Shown: positions 13,864 to 22,526 of the stretch, piece after piece
Position numbering within the stretch: the first letter of the stretch is position 1
Layout of the letters: every line of letters begins with the position of its first letter
The notes under the pieces: model-generated
Database searches by the model: none
What the model was told of the DNA's origin: nothing
The model's input: the letters and a program-made list of their open reading frames with translations, nothing else
DNA from: a virus
Length of the DNA stretch: 25,662 nucleotides
IMG/VR virus record: IMGVR_UViG_3300042924_006813
Coordinates: 1 to 25,662 of that record
Reading direction: 5' to 3' (one strand)
Made by a program: the position numbers and the translations under genes

Positions 13864-14265
13864 ATGAGTAATATTTACTGTTCAAATTGTGGAACTAAAC
13901 ATGTTTTTGGTTCTAAGTTCTGTACTAATTGTGGAAACTCTTTAGGTGGATTCTCTAATATTAGTAAGCCAAAATTGCAGAATCCAATTCAAACAAGAAA
14001 TATTTCTAAACAACAAAATCCAGAAGTTGATGAAGATGGAATTCCAACTGTATTTGTTAGACCATCTAAACTTTCATATGAAATAGAAAAACCATCAGGT
14101 AATAAATATCTAGGAAAAGATCTATTTAATGCTACTCCAGTAGATCCAAATGAAAGAACCAGTTCTAGACTCAATTCGAATTATAAAAAGTTGACAAAAG
14201 AAGAATTCTTAAGCCAATCACTTAAAGAATGTAGTTCTAGACCTATTCAGGATATTGATGAATAA
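13864..14265 (+). CDS. Zinc-ribbon protein, 133 aa
   Basis: The N-terminus carries one four-Cys zinc ribbon, C6-x2-C9 and C20-x2-C23 (YCSNCGTK ... FCTNCGNS). The remainder is hydrophilic, Ser/Asn/Lys-rich and probably partly disordered. It could be a small nucleic-acid- or protein-binding adaptor. It lies between PhoH and the sigma-like factor, and its last codons overlap the start of the latter by 8 bases, so the three are probably co-transcribed and the two small proteins coupled; a transcription accessory role is a reasonable guess. TAATATAATA directly precedes the start region. Confidence 0.75.
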   Translation: MSNIYCSNCGTKHVFGSKFCTNCGNSLGGFSNISKPKLQNPIQTRNISKQQNPEVDEDGIPTVFVRPSKLSYEIEKPSGNKYLGKDLFNATPVDPNERTSSRLNSNYKKLTKEEFLSQSLKECSSRPIQDIDE

Positions 14266-14971
14266 TAAAAAGAAAAAATTTGAAGACATGTATGATACAA
14301 TTGATCAAGTAATTAAAAAACGTAAAAATAAGTGGAAGTTAAAAGCGATTACTTGGTTTGATTTTGAAGATATAGAACAAATTATAAAAGTTCATATATA
14401 TAAAAAGTGGCATTTATGGGATCAAGCGAGAGCTATTGAACCTTGGGTGAATCGTATAGTCACGAATCAAATAAGAAATATAATAAGAAATAATTATACT
14501 AGTTTTGCACGACCATGCTTATCTTGCCCATTTAATCAAAATAAAGAAGGAGATTCTGGAGCAGAAATGTCTTGCGGATTCACTACCAATGGGAAGCAGT
14601 GCAATGAATGTCCATTATTTGCAAAATGGGAAAAAGTTAAAAAATCAGCTTACGATGTTAAAATAACTGTTAGTTTAGAAAATCATAAAAATTATTTTAT
14701 GAATTTTGAGTCTGCTATGAGTTATGATTATAAAAATGCAGAAAATAAACTTCATGAATTAATGAGAGCGCATTTAAATGATAAACATTTTTTAATTTAT
14801 AAAATGTTTTTTATTGATAATTTAACCGACGATCAAGTTGCAAGAATTTTAAAATTTAAAACTACTGAAAAAGGTAGAAAAGCTGGATACAAGCAGATAA
14901 AAAATTTAAAAAAAATGTTATATATTAAAGCTCAGGCATTGCTAAAAGAAAACGATATTTTTTCAATTTAA
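14258..14971 (+). CDS. Phage RNA polymerase sigma-like factor with a Cys-rich insertion
   Basis: I use the ATG at 14258; a TTG one codon earlier is less likely. The 237-residue protein shows an ECF/phage-late sigma layout. Region 2 lies at about 33-84, with WFDFEDIEQIIKVHIYKKW followed by AIEPWVNRIVTNQIRNIIRN. Region 4-like helices lie at about 178-228, with FFIDNLTDDQVARIL and a basic helix. Between them is an unusual insertion with Cys87, Cys90, Cys106, Cys115 and Cys118 (CLSC ... SCGF ... CNEC), likely binding zinc. It probably redirects the host RNA polymerase to late promoters of the head genes that follow. Overlap with the zinc-ribbon gene suggests co-expression. Assignment rests on pattern resemblance, not a decisive motif. 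Confidence 0.65.
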   Translation: MNNKKKKFEDMYDTIDQVIKKRKNKWKLKAITWFDFEDIEQIIKVHIYKKWHLWDQARAIEPWVNRIVTNQIRNIIRNNYTSFARPCLSCPFNQNKEGDSGAEMSCGFTTNGKQCNECPLFAKWEKVKKSAYDVKITVSLENHKNYFMNFESAMSYDYKNAENKLHELMRAHLNDKHFLIYKMFFIDNLTDDQVARILKFKTTEKGRKAGYKQIKNLKKMLYIKAQALLKENDIFSI

Positions 14972-14972
14972 T

Positions 14973-16043
14973 ATGTTAACAGACGAGAATAAAGCGTTTT
15001 TATTAAAGAAAATTAATGAAGGAACTCAAGATTATGTAGTTTTAGCAAATCTGCTTCATAACCGCGAAGATTTAACTGGCAGATCTAAAGAAGCAAAGCT
15101 TATAAGAGATTTTCTAATTACAACTGGTTTTGCTAAAAAGCAAGAAAAACCAAAACCTACACAGACAGTAGAAATATTATCCAAAGAAAATTGTGAATTT
15201 ATTGATCAAAATATTAAAATAGGAATAACGCCAAGACAAGTTACAGAACTGATATTTCATGAAAAATTTGTAGGTCTTGAAAACTTAAATCTTTTTATTA
15301 CGGCAGAATACCGTGCCGTTCAAAAATACATAAAAGAAAAATATCCAGATTATTTAGTAGACAATGAATCTGGAGTTGGGGATAAGTATTCAGTACCTCG
15401 TTCTATTAAAACAGTAATAAATAAAGCTAATAAGTGGTGCGGTCAAAATATATCTGAAGAAAAGTTGTCCTTGCAGCATAGAAAATGCATGGAAAGATTA
15501 TTAACTTATTTATCAAGCCCACGTTTTGTTGGTAATTATGATTCTTATAATAGCTCAACAGATAAAGAGTTATTTGAAGCTGAGTTCGTTAGATCTGTAT
15601 GGGATAAGCCTGACTTAACTATTGATGAAATTAATTTGTATATTAATGTTTGTATGGATTATATTAACTTGCGTCAAATTGATATTAAAAAGAATAAAAT
15701 AAACGACATGTTTAACGAAACGCAAGATCAGAAAGATTTTACTATGCGTCTCACAGAGGTTCTTAAAACAATCTCTGAGGAATATAATCAATGTGCAAGT
15801 CGTATCGATAAGAGTATTCAAAAATTGAACGGTGAACGTTCAAAGAGAGTGGAGCAAACGCATCAAAAGAACGCTTCGATTCTTAATCTTGTAGAGCTTT
15901 TTCAAGACGAACAAGAGCGTAAAATGATGATTCAAATTGCTGATATGCAAAAGCGCACAATTAAAGATGAAGCTGATCGTTTAGAAAATATGTCTTCATG
16001 GAAAGCTAGAATTTTGGGAATTTCTAAAGAAGATGCTATATGA
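14973..16043 (+). CDS. Hypothetical helical protein before the terminase genes; possible small terminase
   Basis: The 356-residue protein is almost entirely charged helix. It starts MLTDENKAFLLKKINEG, has several HTH-like short helices in the first 130 residues, and a long Glu/Lys/Gln coiled-coil-like region at about 240-350. No family is recognised. Position (after the sigma-like factor and two genes before the large terminase), DNA-binding-like N-terminus and coiled-coil C-terminus would suit a terminase small subunit or a packaging accessory. It starts two bases after the previous stop and overlaps the next gene by four bases (ATGA). G+C rises in the last 300 bases, unlike the AT-rich first half. 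Confidence 0.6.
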   Translation: MLTDENKAFLLKKINEGTQDYVVLANLLHNREDLTGRSKEAKLIRDFLITTGFAKKQEKPKPTQTVEILSKENCEFIDQNIKIGITPRQVTELIFHEKFVGLENLNLFITAEYRAVQKYIKEKYPDYLVDNESGVGDKYSVPRSIKTVINKANKWCGQNISEEKLSLQHRKCMERLLTYLSSPRFVGNYDSYNSSTDKELFEAEFVRSVWDKPDLTIDEINLYINVCMDYINLRQIDIKKNKINDMFNETQDQKDFTMRLTEVLKTISEEYNQCASRIDKSIQKLNGERSKRVEQTHQKNASILNLVELFQDEQERKMMIQIADMQKRTIKDEADRLENMSSWKARILGISKEDAI

Positions 16044-16999
16044 TTCAGTGTAAAATCTGTAGCGAGCCTTTTAATAATGATAAATCTTTTCATGCTCATT
16101 TAAAAAAGCATAATCTTTATCAAGCAGAATATTATTGTAAATATTATCCACGACATTCTCTTTATTATCGTCAACAAATACCTTTTAAAAATAAAAAACA
16201 GTATTTTCAAATGGAATTTCTAGATTATACTGAGTTTCTTAAATGGGAAAATTCATCAAATCCAGAAATCGTAAAAGCAAAATGTATTGAGATGCTTAAA
16301 AAAAGAATAGATGAAAAACAATATCATTTTGCTCCGTTTCATAATGAACTCATAACTCTTGATTTGCCAAGTTTAAATATTTATAAGAAACATTTTAATT
16401 CTTATACTGGCGCATGTAAGTTACTAAATATAGAACCATTGTATAATAAAAATTTACCAGACACATTTAATAAAACTAATGTTTCGCATCTTCCTATTCT
16501 AGTTGATACAAGAGAACAAGATCCTTTAGAGTTTTCAAAGTCTAAAGTCGAAAAAATATTTGTGGGAGATTATTTAATAGCTGATAAAAAATATTTTACT
16601 AATACTTTTGTAGATAGAAAGAGCGAATCTGATTTTCTTGGAACTATGGCTTCTGGAATAGAAAGATTTGAAAGAGAAGTGGTGAAAGCTGTTGAATTAA
16701 ATTGTTATTTATTTGTCGTGGTAGAAAGCAGTATCAATAGTATATTAATAAACCAAAAAAAATATAATAGGAAAACAAATTTAGAATATGTTTTTCATAA
16801 TATGCGTACTTTATGTCATAAATATCCAAGGCATATACAGTTTATTTTTACTGGTAGCAGAAATAAATCTTTAGATATTATACCAAAATTACTATATCAT
16901 GGTAAGTCACTGTGGCAAGTAGATATACAATATTTTTTAGACAATGAGTTGGGAGACAGGCAATCAAGTACCAAGGAAATCGCGTTTAATTTCCAATGA
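16040..16999 (+). CDS. ERCC4-type nuclease with an N-terminal C2H2 zinc finger
   Basis: Residues 1-24 form a C2H2 finger (C4, C7, H20, H24). Residues about 152-290 carry an ERCC4/XPF-Mus81-type nuclease core: LVDTREQDPL (154-163), VGDYLI (175-180) and the metal-binding FVDRKSESDFLG (190-201), with Asp192-Arg-Lys in place of the usual Glu-Arg-Lys. Members cut branched or flap DNA. The middle region (40-150) is unrecognised. The 3' end overlaps the terminase gene by 56 bases in another frame, so the two are closely coupled; a role in resolving branched replicative DNA for packaging is plausible. Phage ERCC4 proteins are known, but the finger and tight link with terminase are noteworthy. The catalytic core looks intact. 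Confidence 0.8.
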   Translation: MIQCKICSEPFNNDKSFHAHLKKHNLYQAEYYCKYYPRHSLYYRQQIPFKNKKQYFQMEFLDYTEFLKWENSSNPEIVKAKCIEMLKKRIDEKQYHFAPFHNELITLDLPSLNIYKKHFNSYTGACKLLNIEPLYNKNLPDTFNKTNVSHLPILVDTREQDPLEFSKSKVEKIFVGDYLIADKKYFTNTFVDRKSESDFLGTMASGIERFEREVVKAVELNCYLFVVVESSINSILINQKKYNRKTNLEYVFHNMRTLCHKYPRHIQFIFTGSRNKSLDIIPKLLYHGKSLWQVDIQYFLDNELGDRQSSTKEIAFNFQ

Positions 17000-18809
17000 G
17001 GAGTTAGCGCAGATACCTGGATACATAGAAGAGCGAGAAGCGAAGTTATTGTTTTATCAATTTCTTCGCAATAATACTACTTTTGCTACAGATTTGATAA
17101 CAGGTGTCAAACTTTTTCCTTTTCAACACATGGCTATCAAAGGAATGTTAGAAAGTGATTATTTTTTAGGGGTATGGTCGCGTGGTATGAGTAAATCTTA
17201 TACTACTGGCATTTATGCTGTACTTGATGCTATTTTAAATCAAGGAGTTGAAACAGGTATATTGTCGCGCTCATTTCGTCAGTCAAAAATGATATTTAAA
17301 AAGATTGAAGATATTGCAGCTAAACCTGAAGCCTATCTTCTCAAGCAATGTATTACAAAAGTATCAAAATCTAATGATGAATGGGTGATGGAAATTGGTA
17401 AAAGCCGCATTCGCGCATTGCCTTTGGGTGATGGTGAAAAGCTTCGTGGTTTTCGCTTTCATAGAATTATTATTGATGAGTTTTTATTGATGCCAGAGCG
17501 CATTTATAACGAAGTAATCGTACCGTTCTTGTCTGTAGTTCAGAATCCCACACAGAGAGAAGAGTTGTATAATCTTGAAACACAATTAATTGCTAAAGGA
17601 GAGATGACTGAAGAAGAAAGATACATTTGGCCTAATAATAAATTGATTGCATTGTCTTCAGCATCGTTTAAATTTGAATATTTATATAAGCTTTATGAGC
17701 AGTATGAGAATTTAATATTCAATCCTAAAAACAAAGAAAAGACAAAGCGTTGCGTCATGCAGTTTTCTTATGATTGCGCTCCAGTGCAGTTATACGATCA
17801 GAATTTGATCAATCAGGCGAAAGCTACAATGAGTGAATCACAATTCTTGCGAGAGTTTGGCGCACAATTTAGTGATGATAGTTCTGGATATTTTAAAATA
17901 TCTAAAATGGCATTATGCACAGTGCCTGATGGTGAGCTTCCTGCTGTTGAAGTCGTAGGAAATTCTGAAGATGAATATATATTAGCGGTTGATCCTTCTT
18001 GGTCAGAAACAGAATCATCTGACGATTTCGCTATTCAAGTTTTAAAAATTAATAAAGAAAAACAAATCAACACATTAGTTCATTCTTACGCTCTTTCTGG
18101 GTCTTCATTGAAAGATCATATTAAATATTTCTTATATCTACTACAGAACTTTAATATTGTGGCTATTTGCATGGATTATAACGGTGGCGTTCAGTTTATG
18201 AATTCTTGCAATGAAAGTGAATTATTTAAAGATGCTAAAATCAATTTGAAACCAATGGTAACTGAATTTGAGAGACCAGAAGAGTATGCTCAGAACTTAT
18301 ATTCTGCAAAGAGCGAATATAATAAATCAGATTACAAATATGTTTTCTTAAGAAAGCCTACTTCTGGTTGGATACGATTAGCGAATGAAATGTTGCAAGC
18401 TAATTTCGATCATCGTCGTACATATTTTGCAAGTCGCGCTATTGATGATAACTTCAGAAGTCAAACTAAAAAGCATATAGGTATAACAGATATAAAATTT
18501 TCAAATGCTTTAGATAGTGAAAAAGAAAATGAAGAAGCTAAAATGATTGACTTTGTTGAACATTTATCTGATATGATTTTGCTTACAAAAACAGAATGCG
18601 CTCTTATACAAATAACAACATCTGCTCAAGGTATGCAGAATTTTGATCTTCCTGCAAATCTTAAACGTAAATCTGGACCAGATAAACCTAGAAAAGATAG
18701 TTATTCAGCATTAGTATTAGGTAATTGGTTATCTAAGGTATATTTCGACATGAATAATACTCACGTTGAAGATATGACTGAAACTTTTGAACCAATGTTT
18801 ATTGCTTAA
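16944..18809 (+). CDS. Terminase large subunit
   Basis: The 621-residue packaging motor has both expected domains. The ATPase has a Walker A-like WSRGMSKSYT (78-87), preceded by the adenine/Q-type FPFQHMAIKGML, and Walker B RIIIDEF (174-180). The RNase H-like nuclease shows AVDPSW with Asp350, CMDYNG with Asp411 and RKDSYSAL with Asp585. This is the T4 gp17-like arrangement used for headful packaging. The start lies 56 bases inside the preceding nuclease gene; the next Met is after the Q motif and would remove an essential part, so the overlap is real. Codon use is closer to the head genes than to the glycan cassette. A 47-base gap with inverted repeats separates it from the portal gene. Confidence 0.95.
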   Translation: MSWETGNQVPRKSRLISNEELAQIPGYIEEREAKLLFYQFLRNNTTFATDLITGVKLFPFQHMAIKGMLESDYFLGVWSRGMSKSYTTGIYAVLDAILNQGVETGILSRSFRQSKMIFKKIEDIAAKPEAYLLKQCITKVSKSNDEWVMEIGKSRIRALPLGDGEKLRGFRFHRIIIDEFLLMPERIYNEVIVPFLSVVQNPTQREELYNLETQLIAKGEMTEEERYIWPNNKLIALSSASFKFEYLYKLYEQYENLIFNPKNKEKTKRCVMQFSYDCAPVQLYDQNLINQAKATMSESQFLREFGAQFSDDSSGYFKISKMALCTVPDGELPAVEVVGNSEDEYILAVDPSWSETESSDDFAIQVLKINKEKQINTLVHSYALSGSSLKDHIKYFLYLLQNFNIVAICMDYNGGVQFMNSCNESELFKDAKINLKPMVTEFERPEEYAQNLYSAKSEYNKSDYKYVFLRKPTSGWIRLANEMLQANFDHRRTYFASRAIDDNFRSQTKKHIGITDIKFSNALDSEKENEEAKMIDFVEHLSDMILLTKTECALIQITTSAQGMQNFDLPANLKRKSGPDKPRKDSYSALVLGNWLSKVYFDMNNTHVEDMTETFEPMFIA

Positions 18810-18830
18810 AAGTTAAAAAGTCACTTTTAA

Positions 18831-18847
18831 AGTTACAATGTGTAACT
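18831..18847 (+). promoter_or_regulatory. Inverted repeat before the portal gene
   Basis: AGTTAC-AATGT-GTAACT is a perfect six-pair inverted repeat nine bases before the portal ATG; AAAAG-TCA-CTTTT lies just upstream (18816-18828). There is no T tract for termination. The pair could form an mRNA hairpin controlling portal translation or bind a regulator. Confidence 0.4.
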
Positions 18848-18856
18848 ATTATTAAC

Positions 18857-20893
18857 ATGAGTCGCAAATATAATAAAAGATCAGATTATTGGGATAAATT
18901 CTCTAAAGCTCAAGAAGGTCAATCTGAACCTCTCGACGCTCTTTTAAAAGAAAACTCATCAGAGCCTTCTTTGGTTGGTGATCCATTTTATCAACAAGAA
19001 TCAAAGGCTTCGACTTATGAAAGAGGTGGGGCTGGAGAGTCTACTAATTTGCGAAGAAATTTAGCTTATATAGGACCAAAAATTTATAAATATGGCAATA
19101 TCAGAGAAGGCTTATTGCCTTTCGAATTTTCAATAAATGGATATAATATCCGCGATGCAATTGAGCTTTGTCAAAAGGCTTATGCTAACGTAGCTATTTT
19201 TAGAAACGCAGTAGATATTATGTCTGAATTTGCCAATGCAGAAATATATCTTGAAGGTGGAAGTCAAAAAGCAAAAGATTTTTTTGCAAAATGGATGAAG
19301 TATACAAGAATGTGGAATGTCAAAGATCAGTATTTTCGTGAATACTATCGTAGTGGTAATGTTTTCTTTTATAAAATAAACGCTAAGTTTGAAATCGACG
19401 ATTTTCAAAAGATTTTAGAAACATATGCATCGTATGATGGAGCATCATATAATACAGATATTAAATTATACAATTATCCAACTCCATATGATGTAAAGAA
19501 TTTGATTCCTGTTCAATATATTCTTCTTAATCCATTTTATTTAACAACGAATCACACAAGTTCTTGGAATCAAGTCGTTTATCAAAAGATACTTTCTGAA
19601 TATGAATTAGAAAGACTTCGCTCACCAAAAAACGATCATGATCAAATGGTTTTTAACAGTTTAGACAAAGAGACTCAAGACAAGATTGCCAATGGGCAAT
19701 GGGCAAGAGATGGTCTGAAGATACAAATAAATCCTACAAATATTATATATTCTTTTTATAAGAAGCAGGATTACGAACCTTTTGCTGTTCCTTTTGGATT
19801 TGCAGTTCTTGATGATATCAATTTTAAAATGGAAATGAAAAAGATTGATCAAGCTATTTGTCGCACGATTGAGAATGTAATTCTATTGATTACTATGGGT
19901 ACTGAGCCAACGAAGGGCGGTATCAATCATAAAAATATCAAAGCAATGCAAAGTCTTTTGACCAATCAGTCAGTTGGTCGCGTTCTTGTTGCGGACTATA
20001 CTACTAAAGCTGAATTCGTTATCCCAGACATGAATAAAGTATTGGGATATGAAAAATATAAAGTTGTAAATGAAGATATTAAAGAAGGATTGCAAAATAT
20101 ATTAATTGGATCTGAAAAGTTTGCAAATACAACAGTAAAAGCTCAGGTATTTTTTGAAAGATTAAAAGAAGCTAGAAAAGCTTTCTTGAATGATTTCTTG
20201 CAGCCAGAAATGGAATTAATATTCCGTAATCTAGGATTTAAAGGTAAATGTCCTATTGCTAAATTTGAAGAAGTATCCATTAAAGATGAAACTCAATTTA
20301 ATCGCGTGGTCACGCGCATGATGGAGCTTGGTATATTACCGCCTGAAGAAGGTCTACGAGTTATTGAAACAGGTATTTATCCAACTCAAGAAGAATTGGG
20401 TGCTGCTCAGGCTAAATTTGTAGAAGAAAGAAAGAAGGGATTTTATAATCCAATTGTTGGTGGCGTTCCTGTTATTCCTCCACCAATGCCTGAAGTTTCA
20501 GGAGTCAAACCTCCAATTAAAAAGACTACCACTCCAAATGAAAGGGGTCGTCCAATTGGATCAAAAGCAACTGTTTACGCTAAAGATGCAATTGCTAAAG
20601 TAATGGATAAAACAAAAGATTTATATTCTATTATTGAAGCTGGTTTAAAAAAGAAATATTCTAAAAAATCTTTAAATGCTGAACAAAAGAAACTAGCACA
20701 AGGAATTTCTGAAGCAATTATAATTGGATCTGAATCAGAAAATTGGATCTCTACCGCTACAGATGTTTTGAATAACACTGATAAATTAGACAAGCTAAGT
20801 ATACTTAATGAAGTGCAAACAACTGCAAGCGAACATGATTTAGATACATATGCAGCAGCACTTTTATATCACAGTACTAAATATTCTGTGTAA
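18857..20893 (+). CDS. Portal protein
   Basis: The 678-residue protein sits directly between large terminase and prohead protease, the conserved position of the portal. Internal features fit: an N-terminal disordered stretch, a conserved early helix region (YNIRDAIELCQKAYANVAIFRNAVDIMSEFAN, given here only as the landmark around residues 95-126), the wing/clip-like beta region around 150-300, and a long stem/crown helical region with a Lys/Arg-rich clip near 380-460. It is longer than T4 gp20 owing to a C-terminal extension (about 540-678) with a Pro-rich linker (PPPMPEVSGVKPP) and helices. It forms the dodecameric ring at the unique vertex for DNA entry and exit. The ATG follows an AT-rich leader with inverted repeats and no Shine-Dalgarno sequence. 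No typical deviation indicates inactivation. Confidence 0.88.
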   Translation: MSRKYNKRSDYWDKFSKAQEGQSEPLDALLKENSSEPSLVGDPFYQQESKASTYERGGAGESTNLRRNLAYIGPKIYKYGNIREGLLPFEFSINGYNIRDAIELCQKAYANVAIFRNAVDIMSEFANAEIYLEGGSQKAKDFFAKWMKYTRMWNVKDQYFREYYRSGNVFFYKINAKFEIDDFQKILETYASYDGASYNTDIKLYNYPTPYDVKNLIPVQYILLNPFYLTTNHTSSWNQVVYQKILSEYELERLRSPKNDHDQMVFNSLDKETQDKIANGQWARDGLKIQINPTNIIYSFYKKQDYEPFAVPFGFAVLDDINFKMEMKKIDQAICRTIENVILLITMGTEPTKGGINHKNIKAMQSLLTNQSVGRVLVADYTTKAEFVIPDMNKVLGYEKYKVVNEDIKEGLQNILIGSEKFANTTVKAQVFFERLKEARKAFLNDFLQPEMELIFRNLGFKGKCPIAKFEEVSIKDETQFNRVVTRMMELGILPPEEGLRVIETGIYPTQEELGAAQAKFVEERKKGFYNPIVGGVPVIPPPMPEVSGVKPPIKKTTTPNERGRPIGSKATVYAKDAIAKVMDKTKDLYSIIEAGLKKKYSKKSLNAEQKKLAQGISEAIIIGSESENWISTATDVLNNTDKLDKLSILNEVQTTASEHDLDTYAAALLYHSTKYSV

Positions 20894-20904
20894 AATCTAA
20901 TATT

Positions 20905-22521
20905 ATGTTTCTTTATAGAACTAAATTTGACAATATAGTTACAGCTTCATTGAATTTTGATAATAATGTTTTATTGTCTCAAGCTTCATTAGATTCTCTT
21001 AAGTCAATTATACCTTCTTCAGTTAATTTAGAAAAGAATGTCGATTTAGTCGGCGCTGCATTTAATGCCGCTGTTGTTAATCGTTTTAATAAGAATGGTG
21101 ACGGTATTGATACAAACACAGCTATTGCATTTAAAAAATATTTTATACACAAGCCAACAAATATTGAACACAAAAAGCAAAGAGTAGTTGGTCACATTGT
21201 TAATTCAGCATTTTCTTCTTATGGGGAAAATAAAATTTTATCTGATGACGATGTAAGAGGCACTCTTAGTCCATTTAATATTGCTTTGGCGGCTGTTGTA
21301 TATAAAACAGTTGATCGTCAATTTGCTGATGCGCTTATGGATTCTAACGATCCACAATCAGCATTGTTTGAAAAAATTAGTGCTAGTTGGGAGATTGGAT
21401 TTAACGAATATTATGTTGCAGTTGGAAGTTTAGATTTGAAACAAGCTGAAATCATTACAAAAAAAGAACAAATAGAAGAGTTTAAGAAATATTTAAAAGG
21501 CTTTGATGGTTCTGGTTTTATGAATGATGGTACTCCAGTATATCGTTTAGTTACTGGTCGTATTTATCCTTTAGGTATTGGCTTTACTACTAATCCTGCT
21601 GCTGATGTTCAAGGAGTTGTAATTGACGATGGAACATCTGCTATAGAAACCGAAGATGAAGATGAAAATGAAGATGAAAACGAGATGGAAGAAATGGAAA
21701 CTGAAGAAGCTGAGTCTTACGAAGTAAATTCTATAGAATTACTTAATTTGAATAATAAAATATTTTCACAAACAGAAAAACAACCTGTAAATATTACCAA
21801 AACTAAAATTATGGATTTAGAACAAATACTATCTGCATTAAAAACAGTTCTCGCTGAAAAGCAAGATACTGCAAAGTTTAGTGAAGAAGCTGTAGCTTCT
21901 ATTTCAGCTAAAATCGCTGAAAGCATTAAACTAAAGAACGAAGAAATCAAGCTAGAAATCGAAAAGGCTGAAGTCGCTAAGGCTGAAGCTATCGCTCAAG
22001 CTGAACAATTCAAGAAAGATCTTGAAGAAAATAACAAGAAGCTTTCTGAGACTGCTGCCAAGCTCGCAGAACTCGAAAGCACAATTTCTGCTCAAGCTGC
22101 TCAAGAACTTTATAGTTCAAGAATGAGTTCATTAGATAATGATTACGATCTTGATGAAGTTGATCGTCAATTTCTAGCTAAAGAAGTATCTGCTTTGGCT
22201 AACACAGAAGAAGCTTTCGCTTCTTATAAAGAAAAGCTCGCTGTTCTTTTTAGACATAAGAGCAAAGCTTCAAAGCAAGATCAAGATAAGATTTTCCAAG
22301 AACGTCTAGAAGCCGAATTGGCTAAGAGAATGGGACAAGCAAAGACTCAACAAACTGAAGTTGTCGAAAAGACAGTTGAAGTTGAAACAGCTTTGGCTAA
22401 CGCCAAACGCGAAGAGCCAGCTATACCCACTCAGTCAGTTTCTCCTTCAGATTCAAAAACTTCTTGGAAAGAAAGACTAGGTAAGGCTTTCAGTAAGGAA
22501 AATATAACAGTTAAATTTTAA
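20905..22521 (+). CDS. Prohead maturation protease fused to a coiled-coil scaffold
   Basis: Residues 1-245 look like a phage prohead protease: NIEHKKQRVVGHIV with a candidate catalytic His89 and ISASWEIGF with a candidate Ser161 (158-166), followed by a conserved-looking GRIYPLGIGFT. A strongly acidic linker (EDEDENEDENEMEEMETEE, about 250-269) leads to residues 303-500, a Glu/Lys/Ala-rich coiled coil typical of internal scaffolds. The C-terminal 20 residues (WKERLGKAF) are basic and may bind the capsid protein. An in-frame ATG at 21811 (Met303) begins the scaffold part and could give a separate scaffold product. The protein would assemble inside the prohead, guide capsid formation, cleave itself and capsid proteins, and leave. 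The coiled-coil half is richer in G+C than the protease half. Confidence 0.82.
   Translation: MFLYRTKFDNIVTASLNFDNNVLLSQASLDSLKSIIPSSVNLEKNVDLVGAAFNAAVVNRFNKNGDGIDTNTAIAFKKYFIHKPTNIEHKKQRVVGHIVNSAFSSYGENKILSDDDVRGTLSPFNIALAAVVYKTVDRQFADALMDSNDPQSALFEKISASWEIGFNEYYVAVGSLDLKQAEIITKKEQIEEFKKYLKGFDGSGFMNDGTPVYRLVTGRIYPLGIGFTTNPAADVQGVVIDDGTSAIETEDEDENEDENEMEEMETEEAESYEVNSIELLNLNNKIFSQTEKQPVNITKTKIMDLEQILSALKTVLAEKQDTAKFSEEAVASISAKIAESIKLKNEEIKLEIEKAEVAKAEAIAQAEQFKKDLEENNKKLSETAAKLAELESTISAQAAQELYSSRMSSLDNDYDLDEVDRQFLAKEVSALANTEEAFASYKEKLAVLFRHKSKASKQDQDKIFQERLEAELAKRMGQAKTQQTEVVEKTVEVETALANAKREEPAIPTQSVSPSDSKTSWKERLGKAFSKENITVKF
21811..22521 (+). other. Possible internal start giving a separate scaffold protein
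   Basis: Met303 of the protease/scaffold fusion is preceded by AAAACTAAAATT, an A-rich SD-less context like other starts in this window, and lies exactly at the change from acidic linker to coiled coil. A nested scaffold frame within a protease gene is known in other phages (lambda C/Nu3). The product would be 236 residues. Evidence is positional only. Confidence 0.3.
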
Positions 22522-22526
22522 AATAT

